15,491 bases of DNA from Candidatus Zixiibacteriota bacterium (GCA_022866585.1 JALHUP010000332.1:1-15491), one strand, 5' to 3'. Numbered from the stretch's first letter, positions 7,564 to 15,315 are shown. Translations and numbers: made by a program. Notes: generated by a model from the sequence alone, not told the origin.

Positions 7564-9919
7564 ACCCGGTATAGTAAGCGAAAAGCTCTCTTTAATAGAA
7601 TCTCTTATTCAACGCAAGGAATTCAAACAAGCTGTTGCGGAACTGAGAGATTTAGAAAATCAGACGGGGTTCGGCAGGTTTTGTGACGAATCCGGAGAAT
7701 TCTATTATTTATTTGCCTTAGCCCTTCAGGGGGTGGGTAACTATGAAGAGGCGTTGAGCAAGGCAAAAGAATCTTTTGAAATTCTTAGAAATTCTTCGGA
7801 AAATGAAAAGCTTGCAAAGGTTCAGTTCATTAGCGGGATTATTTACTCGGATTTGGGAGATTTAACAAAATCAGAGTCAGAATTAAGAGACGCTTTAGCT
7901 ATTTACAGAAGGATCAAAAACGAGAAGGGAATAATTGAGAGCTACAACGAGCTTGGTCGGATTCACTTCATTAGAACAGAATACAGTAAAGCAATTGAAT
8001 ATCTTAGGGAAGGTCTCTCCTACTGCAAAGAAATGAAAGATGATAAGAGGATCGCTCGTTTCTCAGGAAATCTTGGAAGAATATACCTGCGGATGGGCAA
8101 ATGGAAAGAGGCAAAAGAAAATCTTTTACTCAGTCTCGAATCCAACAAATTAAATAATAATTTAATCAACATCTGCTGTTGCTATCTTTCTTTAGGCTAT
8201 CTCTCCTATCTTATGCGAGATTTTTCGCAAGCCAATAAATATTTGGAAAAAGCCTTGAAGCTTATTTTTGAAAATAACTACACCCGTGAATTTGCTATCT
8301 ACAGTGAGTATTCAGGGGAATTGGAATTTGCGCAAGGCAACTACGAGAAAGCCAAGAATCATTATATGAATTGCATAAGCAGGATGGAGGAGATTGCGCC
8401 TGAAAGCGACATGATCTCCCAAACCTATCGGCTTTTGGCAGAGCTACAAATTGCAGAAAAGCAATATGAGGAAGCCTTATCTTCTTGTGGGAAGGCTCTG
8501 AAGGTTGCCACAGCTTTAGGAGAGAAGATTGAGATTGGAGCGATTCATCGGGCATTAGGGCAGATTTATACAGCTAAGCGGGAAAAGGAAAAAGCCAAAG
8601 AGACCTTTGAAGAGGCTATATCTATCTTGGAGCAGATCGGGGCGAAGTTCGAGCTGGGCAAGACTTATCTGGAGGCTGGGAAATCTAACTGTTCTGATTT
8701 CTTTGATCGAGTCCAATATTTAGGCAGGGCTAAAGATGTATTTAAGGAGTTGGATTCGCAATATCATGAGGGTTTAGTCCAGTTAGCAATCTCAAAACTT
8801 TTCTTCGAGAACGAGGAATATGAGAAAGCGTTCTTATTTTTAAGAGATGCGGAGAAAATATTCAAAGATTTAAAAGAGGAGAAAGAACTATCCTCGGTTT
8901 TATCCTTCAGTAAAATCTTAGAGAAAGGCTCAGGCAAGTTTGAGAGCGCTATCGATGTAAAAAGTAGATACACTTTTTCTAACATCATCACCCGGAGCCA
9001 AAAGATACAGAAGATAATTGAAGAAGCTAAGAAGGTGAAGGACTCAGACCTTACCATACTTTTGGAGGGTGAAACCGGGACAGGTAAGGATTTGCTGGCT
9101 AAAACAATTCATTATGAAAGTAAAAGAAAGAATAAAAATTTTGTGGCGGCTCAATGTTCGGCGATTCCTGAAACCTTATTGGAGAATGCTCTCTTTGGTC
9201 ATGTTAAGGGTGCTTACACTGGTGCCAATGAAAGCAGTGTGGGATTGTTCGAAGAGTCAGCAGGGGGAACTTTATATTTGGATGAGATCGCGGAGATACC
9301 TTTATCCACTCAAGTAAAACTCTTAAGAGCTATTGAAGAGAGGGAGATCACCCGGATAGGAGAGACCAAACCGAAAAAGATCGATGTGCGGATTATCTCC
9401 TCCACCTCTCGTGATTTGGCAGAAAGGGTCTCAAAAGATCTTTTCAGGGAAGATTTGTACTTTCGGCTAAATGCTTTAAGCTTCAAGCTTCCACCTCTAA
9501 GGGAGAGAAAAGAGGACATTGGTTTATTGACAAAGTATTTCCTCAAAGAAAATGGATTGGGTAAAGACGATCTAAAAGTTCTGGAAGAGCCAGAATTCCT
9601 CGAGCCAATCCTGAGATATGATTGGCCCGGAAACGTCCGGGAGCTAAAACACGAGATAGAAAGACTTTTTGCCTTAGCAATCACCAATGAGGGACTCAAT
9701 TTAAATCTATTGAAAGAGAGGATGAAGAAATTGTCTGACAAGAAAGGGAAGCCATCTTTGTATGATCTGGTGGCTGAGTTCGAAAAAGAGCTGATAAGTA
9801 AGGCACTGAAGGAGAATGATTGGGTAATAACCAGGGCGGCTGAGGCATTAAAGCTTCATGAAGCCTCTTTAAGGACAAAACTAAAAAAGTATGGAATAAA
9901 TAAACCGGAGACGTCTTAG
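7541..9919 (+). CDS. Sigma-54-dependent transcriptional activator with N-terminal TPR sensor
   Basis: 792 aa. Residues about 15-460 are repeated helical pairs of TPR type (for example EKAKNHYMNCI, YEEALSSCGKAL, KAKETFEEAISIL), replacing the usual receiver or GAF sensor. The AAA+ sigma-54 interaction domain (about 478-710) has Walker A GETGTGKD (510-517), the sigma-54 contact loop as GAYTGA (557-562, Tyr559 where Phe is usual), Walker B LYLDE with Asp581/Glu582, arginines 636 and 642 in FREDLYFRL, and sensor II WPGNVREL. A Fis-type helix-turn-helix lies at about 745-790. It is expected to bind enhancer dyads and use ATP to open sigma-54 promoters; activity is probably set by a ligand or protein bound to the TPR part. 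The ATG at 7541 has no clear ribosome binding site and overlaps the preceding gene by 23 bases, implying coupling. It lies directly upstream of a candidate sigma-54 promoter. Confidence 0.95.
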   Translation: MRQTPRNRPGIVSEKLSLIESLIQRKEFKQAVAELRDLENQTGFGRFCDESGEFYYLFALALQGVGNYEEALSKAKESFEILRNSSENEKLAKVQFISGIIYSDLGDLTKSESELRDALAIYRRIKNEKGIIESYNELGRIHFIRTEYSKAIEYLREGLSYCKEMKDDKRIARFSGNLGRIYLRMGKWKEAKENLLLSLESNKLNNNLINICCCYLSLGYLSYLMRDFSQANKYLEKALKLIFENNYTREFAIYSEYSGELEFAQGNYEKAKNHYMNCISRMEEIAPESDMISQTYRLLAELQIAEKQYEEALSSCGKALKVATALGEKIEIGAIHRALGQIYTAKREKEKAKETFEEAISILEQIGAKFELGKTYLEAGKSNCSDFFDRVQYLGRAKDVFKELDSQYHEGLVQLAISKLFFENEEYEKAFLFLRDAEKIFKDLKEEKELSSVLSFSKILEKGSGKFESAIDVKSRYTFSNIITRSQKIQKIIEEAKKVKDSDLTILLEGETGTGKDLLAKTIHYESKRKNKNFVAAQCSAIPETLLENALFGHVKGAYTGANESSVGLFEESAGGTLYLDEIAEIPLSTQVKLLRAIEEREITRIGETKPKKIDVRIISSTSRDLAERVSKDLFREDLYFRLNALSFKLPPLRERKEDIGLLTKYFLKENGLGKDDLKVLEEPEFLEPILRYDWPGNVRELKHEIERLFALAITNEGLNLNLLKERMKKLSDKKGKPSLYDLVAEFEKELISKALKENDWVITRAAEALKLHEASLRTKLKKYGINKPETS

Positions 9920-9945
9920 AAGATCGTGTAAAATAGAAAAGCCTC

Positions 9946-9961
9946 CGTGCAAAAGCACGAA
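9946..9961. promoter_or_regulatory. Enhancer-like dyad 1 (CGTG-N6-CACGAA)
   Basis: CGTG (9946-9949), six bases and CACGAA (9956-9961). The same half-sites, spacing and right flank recur at 10028-10043, 82 bases downstream centre to centre. It lies 27 bases after the stop of the Fis-HTH activator gene and about 187 bases upstream of the -24 element. As RNA it would also form a 5-bp stem with an AAAA loop. Confidence 0.5.
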
Positions 9962-9979
9962 TGCAGTTAATCCTTTTAT

Positions 9980-10007
9980 GCCCAATGAATTAAGGGCTAT
10001 TTTTTTA
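9980..10007 (+). terminator. Weak intrinsic terminator candidate after the sigma-54 activator gene
   Basis: GCCC (9980-9983) pairs with GGGC (9994-9997) around a 10-base loop, followed shortly by a run of Ts (10000-10006). The stem is only four base pairs, so termination here would be partial at best; a much stronger terminator follows at 10103. Confidence 0.35.
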
Positions 10008-10023
10008 TACTCCTTATTTCTCC

Positions 10024-10045
10024 TTTTCGTGTAGAATCACGAAAA
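10024..10045. promoter_or_regulatory. Enhancer-like dyad 2 (TTTTCGTG-N6-CACGAAAA)
   Basis: Perfect 8-base arms (10024-10031 and 10038-10045) around TAGAAT. The core CGTG-N6-CACGAA is the same as dyad 1. Its centre is about 105 bases upstream of the -24 GG at 10140-10141 and about 130 from the predicted start, a normal distance for an activator site of a sigma-54 promoter. No T-run follows. Confidence 0.6.
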
Positions 10046-10102
10046 CAAGATCATAAACTTAGATTAAAACCTGCAATCTTAATTTATAACTTTTTCTTTT
10101 CC

Positions 10103-10137
10103 AACCACTTACCAGAAGGTAAGTGGTTTTTTATTTT
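10103..10137 (+). terminator. Strong intrinsic terminator of the activator operon
   Basis: A perfect 11-bp stem (10103-10113 with 10118-10128), tetraloop AGAA and a T-rich tract (10127-10137, broken by one A). This is a textbook rho-independent form. It ends one base before the candidate sigma-54 promoter and so insulates the downstream operon from read-through. Confidence 0.9.
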
Positions 10138-10138
10138 C

Positions 10139-10154
10139 CGGCAAACTCTTTGCA
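10139..10154 (+). promoter_or_regulatory. Candidate sigma-54 (-24/-12) promoter
   Basis: CGGCAAACTCTTTGCA aligns without gaps to the consensus YTGGCACG-N4-TTGCW. GG is at 10140-10141, GC at 10152-10153, with exactly ten bases between; GGCA and TTGCA are both present. Transcription would start near 10164, about 190 bases before the ATG at 10357. The gene immediately upstream encodes a sigma-54 activator. Confidence 0.6.
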
Positions 10155-10195
10155 TACTTTCTCTCGTTAGTAGCCAATTTTAAAGTAGTTAGTTT

Positions 10196-10278
10196 TACCT
10201 CCTTCTTCTAAGGAAACCCTGTCCCGCCTTTGAGGTCCGTCCCCAGAGGCGGGATGGGGCAGAAAAGAGAAAGGAAGA
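10196..10278. repeat. Palindromic dispersed repeat, copy A
   Basis: It matches 15071-15151 with a few substitutions and small indels; the longest exact shared block is 28 bases (10234-10261 and 15109-15136). The core folds: 10216-10229 against 10247-10260, including perfect CCCGCCT/AGGCGGG. It lies in the would-be leader of a sigma-54 transcript and ends about ten bases before the sigma-70 -35. Confidence 0.85.
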
Positions 10279-10286
10279 GTTAACCG

Positions 10287-10315
10287 TTGACAAAGGAGGT
10301 GGGTTATGTTATAGT
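10287..10315 (+). promoter_or_regulatory. Strong sigma-70-type promoter for the surface-protein operon
   Basis: TTGACA (10287-10292), a 17-base spacer and TATAGT (10310-10315), one mismatch to consensus overall. The spacer begins AAGGAGGT with GGAGGT at 10295-10300. Transcription would start near 10322, giving a leader of about 35 bases. Confidence 0.8.
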
Positions 10316-10356
10316 GATATAAAAAAGTAACTTATGACGTTTTTTGAGAGGCAGCC

Positions 10357-11040
10357 ATGAAGAAACTATCAATCCTTTTGTTCGGTTTTATAATTATCTG
10401 CATCGGCGAGGACACCCGGGCAACAGATTTAACTGGTAAGTTCGCTCTTAGCGGAATGGGTGGTATATCCTATCTGATGGGGAACGGTTTTTCCTCTGAA
10501 GGCAAGATTAAAAACAACTACGGGTTCGGAGTAAGTCTGGAATATTTCTTCCTGAAGGAACTATCTGGAGGTTTAGCCTTAGTGTCCAATTCCTTTCAAG
10601 GTGACTGGATTAAATCGAGCTATCACCTAAGGGGTTGCTGTTACTCCACTGATTGGAATTGGACCAGCGTGAGCATCTTCGGAAAATTTGTTTTAGATCC
10701 TGAAACCAAAATTTCCCCTTATTTAAAGGGAGGAGTGGGGCTGTATATCCCCTGGATAAAAGATTGGTGGTATTATCCTCCTAACACCAGTTATACCCAC
10801 AAATCTTACGGAAGAGGACAATTCGGTTGGTATTTCGGGGTGGGAATTCAATATCGGCTGAGCAAGAAAATGTTCCTTTCTTTGGATATTCCCCTCAATG
10901 TTATCTATACTGACGGTTTAGTTATCCACTGGATTGATCTTCCCCGTATGATGGAACGATACCACAAAATCTATGAGAAAAGCCACTATTTTAACTTCTT
11001 CGCTGGGGTCTCATTTCTATTTGGGACAAAAAAGAAGTAG
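10357..11040 (+). CDS. Outer-membrane beta-barrel protein
   Basis: 227 aa. A Sec signal peptide (MKKLSILLFGFIIICIG..., likely processed near residue 22 at TRA) is followed by alternating hydrophobic/polar strands rich in Gly and aromatic residues (GVSLEYFFL, WTSVSIFGKFVL, ISPYLKGGVGLYI, GWYFGVGIQYRL, FFAGVSFLFG). The final strand ending in Phe-Gly close to the C-terminus fits an outer-membrane barrel of roughly eight strands, of the general beta-barrel-domain (OmpW/OmpA-like) type. The residue 125-145 loop is Trp/Tyr/Pro-rich and likely extracellular. GAGAGG at 10346-10351 supports the start. It is first in a likely three-gene operon of exported proteins. A precise family or transported substrate cannot be read from the sequence. 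Confidence 0.85.
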   Translation: MKKLSILLFGFIIICIGEDTRATDLTGKFALSGMGGISYLMGNGFSSEGKIKNNYGFGVSLEYFFLKELSGGLALVSNSFQGDWIKSSYHLRGCCYSTDWNWTSVSIFGKFVLDPETKISPYLKGGVGLYIPWIKDWWYYPPNTSYTHKSYGRGQFGWYFGVGIQYRLSKKMFLSLDIPLNVIYTDGLVIHWIDLPRMMERYHKIYEKSHYFNFFAGVSFLFGTKKK

Positions 11041-11116
11041 AAAAAAACCGAACTTAAGGTAGAGAAAGGGAAAGTTCATGGAGCCTCAAGTAAAACTGGT
11101 TGAAAGGAGGGGAGCG

Positions 11117-12043
11117 ATGAAAGAACTCATCTGGCTGGTAATGTGGGTTTTAATTTTATCCGGCACCTCATGTGAAAAGAAACTGCCAGTGGACTGTCCC
11201 GTTTTTCCTTATCAAAAAGATCACTGCCCAGCTGTATTCACAGATTCGTTGGGCAAAAAAACAATTGCCTATGAGTATGGTGGGGAACCTAAGCCTGATG
11301 ATCCTTATTATAAGGCAGGTATCTATTTGTGTGATTTTGAGCAAAGAGAACCAAGATTACTTCTTCGTTCGTGGGGCTTGGGAATAAGTTTTTCTCCTGA
11401 TGGCAATTGGATCACCTTTTCTGACCAAAGAATCTGGAAAATCAAAGTTAATGGAGATAGTCTGACTTTATTGGCGGCTGATGAAGAAGGTGGTTATTAT
11501 TGTTTTCCAGATTGGTCGCCTGATGGCAAGCAGATTGCTTTCGACCTCGATTCTGGTCCAGAAAGAGGTATTTATCTAATGGACTCGGATGGGAAAAATC
11601 AACAATGGCTGAGTTTCAGTTTCACGGGACGTGATCCAGCTTGGTCTCCTGACGGAAACAAAATCTACTTTTCAAAATGGACTCCTAAGGATTCTACTGA
11701 TACGACCCACTATGCTCAAGAGATCTTTTGTTATGACTTCTCCACTCAAAAGGAGAGGAGATTAACTTATCTATTTCGTGACTTTTTCAATATCTCTGAG
11801 CCATCCGTTTCCCCTTCAGGTGAAAAGGTGGTCTTCGCTATCCAAAAGCCCAGGAAATTACCACAAGTATGGATCATGGGGAAAAATGGAGAAAATCCAA
11901 GGCAGGTTACCAGCCAGGGAGGTTGTAATCCAGTTTTTGTTTCAGAGGATGAAATCCTTTACGCAAAAGTTACTTGGGGTGATGGGAGGTTGTGGCTAAT
12001 CGGAACTGATGGTCAAAATGATAAACCGTTTTTAAAGAAATAG
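11117..12043 (+). CDS. TolB-like beta-propeller lipoprotein
   Basis: 308 aa from the ATG at 11117, preferred because AAAGGAGG (11103-11110) lies six bases upstream and the product then begins directly with a signal peptide (MKELIWLVMWVLILSGTSC). An in-frame ATG at 11078 would add 13 residues and has only a weak site. Cys19 follows the hydrophobic core, so lipidation is likely, although Gly at -3 is not the usual lipobox residue. The mature part has PD40/WD40-like repeats, each with an SPDG turn: residues 93-96, 134-137 and 177-180, and SPSG at 232-235. These match the propeller blades of TolB-type proteins (FSPDGNWITF, WSPDGKQIAF, WSPDGNKIYF). Such domains usually bind proteins or glycans in the periplasm or at the surface. 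The neighbouring barrel and protease suggest a joint surface role. The next gene starts ten bases after the stop. Confidence 0.88.
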   Translation: MKELIWLVMWVLILSGTSCEKKLPVDCPVFPYQKDHCPAVFTDSLGKKTIAYEYGGEPKPDDPYYKAGIYLCDFEQREPRLLLRSWGLGISFSPDGNWITFSDQRIWKIKVNGDSLTLLAADEEGGYYCFPDWSPDGKQIAFDLDSGPERGIYLMDSDGKNQQWLSFSFTGRDPAWSPDGNKIYFSKWTPKDSTDTTHYAQEIFCYDFSTQKERRLTYLFRDFFNISEPSVSPSGEKVVFAIQKPRKLPQVWIMGKNGENPRQVTSQGGCNPVFVSEDEILYAKVTWGDGRLWLIGTDGQNDKPFLKK

Positions 12044-12052
12044 AAAGGGAAA

Positions 12053-14950
12053 ATGCAAATGACAAGAAAAATTTTATTTTTAGGGATGATATTAGCCATC
12101 ATTTTTGTTTATTCCGATACTTTGGCTAATGACCAAGGTTACAATGAAGTCATCGCTCGCTTATCTGGTGATTTTATAAAGTTACCCAAAGGTCAAACTC
12201 AAGCAAGCATTAAGGAGGTGGAAATCAGCTCATCTTCGCTCCATCAGCTATTTGTCGACCATGGAGTGGAAAGGTTAGCCAAAGCCTATCCAGATTTTAC
12301 TGAGAAAGACACGGTCATCACCAGTGCTAAAGGTTTGAAGATTCAAGTAGGAGACCTTACCAAGGTCTTTCTCCTAAAATTTAAAGACCAGGAAAAGGCA
12401 GATCAATTTCTCCAACAAGTAAAAACCCCTCAGTCCCTGAAACGATTATCCTCTTTGGCTAATGACTTGACAGAAAGAAAGAATCTTGCTCATGTCGATG
12501 ATGTCCGAAAAATAGTGGAAGAAATTAATAAGGGTCCAGAGATTCAAGAGATTATCAGGCAACACAACAAATATCCCGAAATCTCGGTGGCTGAACCCAA
12601 TTATCCTGGTCAATACAACTCTACTACTCCCAATGATCCATGCTATCCCCAACAATGGGGTCTTCATGGCGAACCAGCTGGTATTTCGTGTGACATTGCA
12701 TGGGACTATCAAAGGGAAGCCCCAAGCACAATAGCAATACTTGACCGCGCACTTTGCCCTCATAGGGATTTATATTTTATAGGAGATCAAGGAGGAGGAC
12801 AATATGACCATGGCACAGCAGTGGCTGGTATAGTTGGGGCATTAACGAACAATAATCTTGATATTGCTGGGGTAGCCTGGGGTCCTCTGCTTAAGTCATA
12901 TGACATAGGAAATGCCTCTTCCGCAGAAATTGCTAATGGTCTCTATCGGTCTGCGGGTCACAATATCGTAAACATTAGTGCTGGATCTTATAGTGAATCT
13001 TATGAACTGGGAGTAGCCATGAGAGATGTCTTAAATGGCGACGTTCTGGTGGTCTGCTCCGCTGGTAGCGATAACTCTTCTGCTGCATATTACCCTGCTT
13101 ACTGGGGTTTTTCCGTAGGAGCAACCGGAGATGATGGTCAAGTTGTAAATTATTCCAACTCCAATCCGGATGTAGTTGCGCCAGGAGGAGATGGCACATC
13201 TGATTACCATGATATTATGACGCTCACCACAGTTGATCCGTGGCATAAGTGGGCTTCAGGAACATCAATGTCTGCTCCTTTTGCTACGGGAGTGGCTGGA
13301 CTTACCTATGGTTATATGAGTGAGAATTTTGAGTATGTCTTGACCAGAAATGATATGGAGAGAATTTTGGAAATAACAGCTCGCGATATTAATGACCCAG
13401 GCTATGATGCGGAAAGTGGCTGGGGCAGAATCAATGCCGGCGATGCTCTGAAAAAGATTTTAAAAAGTGGTCCTTATCGCTTAGAACATCATCTAACTGC
13501 AAGTGGGCGAGATTGGGAAGAACAAAGTGGCTATTATAATATGGTCTTTATTGGCGTGCCGGGACTGGCTACCGGGGTGTATAAGGTCAAAAGATACACT
13601 TGTTACAAAAATGTCAACTGGCAACATCCCTGCCACGACGTCCCATATGTTTGGGGCAATGAAGCCTATTCCTGTGGTTATAGCGCTGCCTCTCCCAATT
13701 GGGGGAAAAATTGGTGTGACATTGTGGATGGAAGTGTGACTACAACCAGTGCCACCTTGAAAACCAATGTCTATCACGTCTGGGATTTCGAAAATAACGA
13801 TTGTGGCTGGCATCCTTGTCAGCCTCATCAGGTCTCTTTCGATTATTCGGTCTTAGGTCGTTTCAATCTTTTTACTCCATCAATCTCATCACAACTAATT
13901 TATGATGGAGGAACCGACCATTATATCAGGATAACCTGGAGTGACTCAAACGAATATCATGATGGCTACCAGTTGTATCTTGAAGACGACGTTTACGCTC
14001 CAGAGATTGTGGAATTACCATCAGATTGTCACACTTATAACTATCATTGCCTTTGGGGTTCTTCTAATATTTATGCTAAGGTGAGAGCTGTCATCGGAGA
14101 TTCATTGTTCTCAGCTTGGAGTAATTTAACTACTACCCGCAATGCTCCTAATAGACCATCAGACTTGAGCGTATCTGTTAAGGGTGTCTGTGGCTGGCCA
14201 GTCTATGCCAAGTTAACTCCTGATGCTGTGGATAATGCTTTATGCGATGGTGAGGTTGAAGAATATTGGGTCTCTGCGGATAGCTCACTTAATTTAACCG
14301 TTGCCCCGGGGCACGATGATGATCCTCCTCCTTGCTTCCCGACCAATGAAATCAAAGTGACTTGGGATACCCCAGAAAATCAGGTTGGGGAGCCGGATTA
14401 TTACAAGGTCAGGTTGTTATTCTATACTAGCCCGCCAAGTGTTTTCTATGTAGGTCCGGTCTATGGTCACAGCATTGAGTTTTGCACATGGCCCAACTGG
14501 GAGCAACGTATTAGTGTCGTGGCTTATAAATACGGTCTCCACAGCAACGAAACAGAAGAGATGAAGATAATCAAAACCGGTTCTACAGTAATATGTAATG
14601 ACTATCCCTTTGGAAAGTCGAGTCCTGAAGGCGGACATGAAACCCTCAGTGATAACTACAACTTAACACCCACTCAATTCTCGCTCTTCCAGAACTATCC
14701 TAATCCATTCAATCCAGAAACAGACATCTCTTACACGTTACCGCAAGATTGCCATGTTCAGCTGACTATTTACAACATGCTGGGTCAGCAGGTAAAGGTC
14801 TTAGTCGATGAGCAACAAATAGCTGGATTTAAAACAGTTCATTGGGATGGCAGAGACGAAAGTGGTAATGAACTTGCCAGCGGAATCTACTTTTATCGTC
14901 TCCAGACAGGGGGGTATAGTGAAGTGAGAAAGATGATATTGGTGAAATAG
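12053..14950 (+). CDS. Secreted subtilisin-like serine protease (S8) with C-terminal sorting domain
   Basis: 965 aa. Signal peptide (cleavage near DTLA, residue 25), then a propeptide-like region to about 190. The catalytic domain (about 200-460) has Asp231 (IAILDRAL), His253 (DHGTAVAGI), oxyanion Asn307 (VNISAG) and Ser405 (SGTSMSAP). All four catalytic residues are present, but the usual Asp-Ser/Thr-Gly reads Asp-Arg-Ala. Residues about 500-600 hold six cysteines (517, 527, 541, 555, 584, 589), probably disulphide-bonded. Two fibronectin-III-like stretches follow (about 610-700 and 764-845). Residues 876-965 form a FlgD-like/T9SS type A-like domain with YPNPFNPET and ending RKMILVK, typical of exported or surface-anchored proteins. 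An ATG six bases later (12059) has better spacing to AAAGGGA and could be the true start. It is last of the operon. Confidence 0.93.
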   Translation: MQMTRKILFLGMILAIIFVYSDTLANDQGYNEVIARLSGDFIKLPKGQTQASIKEVEISSSSLHQLFVDHGVERLAKAYPDFTEKDTVITSAKGLKIQVGDLTKVFLLKFKDQEKADQFLQQVKTPQSLKRLSSLANDLTERKNLAHVDDVRKIVEEINKGPEIQEIIRQHNKYPEISVAEPNYPGQYNSTTPNDPCYPQQWGLHGEPAGISCDIAWDYQREAPSTIAILDRALCPHRDLYFIGDQGGGQYDHGTAVAGIVGALTNNNLDIAGVAWGPLLKSYDIGNASSAEIANGLYRSAGHNIVNISAGSYSESYELGVAMRDVLNGDVLVVCSAGSDNSSAAYYPAYWGFSVGATGDDGQVVNYSNSNPDVVAPGGDGTSDYHDIMTLTTVDPWHKWASGTSMSAPFATGVAGLTYGYMSENFEYVLTRNDMERILEITARDINDPGYDAESGWGRINAGDALKKILKSGPYRLEHHLTASGRDWEEQSGYYNMVFIGVPGLATGVYKVKRYTCYKNVNWQHPCHDVPYVWGNEAYSCGYSAASPNWGKNWCDIVDGSVTTTSATLKTNVYHVWDFENNDCGWHPCQPHQVSFDYSVLGRFNLFTPSISSQLIYDGGTDHYIRITWSDSNEYHDGYQLYLEDDVYAPEIVELPSDCHTYNYHCLWGSSNIYAKVRAVIGDSLFSAWSNLTTTRNAPNRPSDLSVSVKGVCGWPVYAKLTPDAVDNALCDGEVEEYWVSADSSLNLTVAPGHDDDPPPCFPTNEIKVTWDTPENQVGEPDYYKVRLLFYTSPPSVFYVGPVYGHSIEFCTWPNWEQRISVVAYKYGLHSNETEEMKIIKTGSTVICNDYPFGKSSPEGGHETLSDNYNLTPTQFSLFQNYPNPFNPETDISYTLPQDCHVQLTIYNMLGQQVKVLVDEQQIAGFKTVHWDGRDESGNELASGIYFYRLQTGGYSEVRKMILVK

Positions 14951-15000
14951 CATCCTATAATCAGAGAAGAGAATATTTTCTGCACCAGTAGTCCTTCAAC

Positions 15001-15038
15001 AAATATGCCTCAGTCATTGAAGAGTGGGGCATATTTTT
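15001..15038 (+). terminator. Intrinsic terminator of the surface-protein operon
   Basis: A 12-bp stem (15001-15012 with 15025-15036, one G-T wobble), a 12-base loop and a five-T tract at 15034-15038. It lies 50 bases after the protease stop codon. Confidence 0.75.
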
Positions 15039-15070
15039 CATAAGTTCATACTTTCAAAAGTAATTGGTTC

Positions 15071-15151
15071 TACCTTCTTCTTCTAAAGGAAGCCCTGTCC
15101 CGCCTTTGGGTCCGTCCCCAGAGGCGGGATGGGGCAAAGAGAAAGGGAAGA
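15071..15151. repeat. Palindromic dispersed repeat, copy B
   Basis: Second copy of the element at 10196-10278, with the stem arms at 15092-15105 and 15122-15135. As in copy A, a TTGACA promoter with GGAGGT in the spacer lies downstream. Here about 220 bases of other hairpins separate the two, against about ten in copy A. Confidence 0.85.
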
Positions 15152-15205
15152 TCAAAAATGAAATCTTGTTAGCGCTTGCATTTCTTTCCTCTTTTTACTC
15201 CTTTT

Positions 15206-15240
15206 CCCCCGCTTTTAGCGGGGGATCCCGCTCTGCGGGA
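15206..15240. repeat. Two adjacent GC-rich hairpins
   Basis: CCCCCGCT (15206-15213) pairs perfectly with AGCGGGGG (15217-15224) around TTT. One base later TCCCGC (15226-15231) pairs with GCGGGA (15235-15240) around TCT. Neither is followed by a T-run. They look like remnants of, or parts of, palindromic repeats. Confidence 0.65.
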
Positions 15241-15279
15241 CAAGTAAAGTTAGTTTGAGCCCCAGCACGTCCCCACCAA

Positions 15280-15315
15280 GCTCCGCCCTTGCTTAGCCCA
15301 TAGTGAGGGCGGAGC
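15280..15315. repeat. GC-rich palindromic repeat
   Basis: GCTCCGCCCT (15280-15289) is the exact reverse complement of 15306-15315, around a 16-base centre. In form it resembles the coding palindrome at 4850-4894 (both contain CCGCCCTT early and a matching GGCGG late). Confidence 0.65.

Larger units (their letters stand above)
9920..10356. other. Regulatory intergenic region between activator and surface-protein operon
   Basis: No coding frame. In order it holds: dyad 1 (9946-9961), a weak terminator-like hairpin (9980-10007), dyad 2 (10024-10045), a strong intrinsic terminator (10103-10137), a sigma-54 promoter match (10139-10154), a palindromic repeat (10196-10278), a sigma-70 promoter (10287-10315) and a ribosome binding site GAGAGG (10346-10351). 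Each is listed separately. Confidence 0.8.

Noticed and set aside
9069..9317. Out-of-frame + strand open frame inside the AAA+ domain
   Set aside because: It overlaps conserved sigma-54 activator motifs in another frame and is a shadow.
13493..13828. Minus-strand open frame opposite the protease (and similar frames elsewhere)
   Set aside because: Lies opposite well-supported coding sequence with no own ribosome binding site or recognisable motif.
15064..15258. 64-codon + strand open frame
   Set aside because: It consists of palindromic repeat sequence and hairpins, has no ribosome binding site and shows no protein-like composition.
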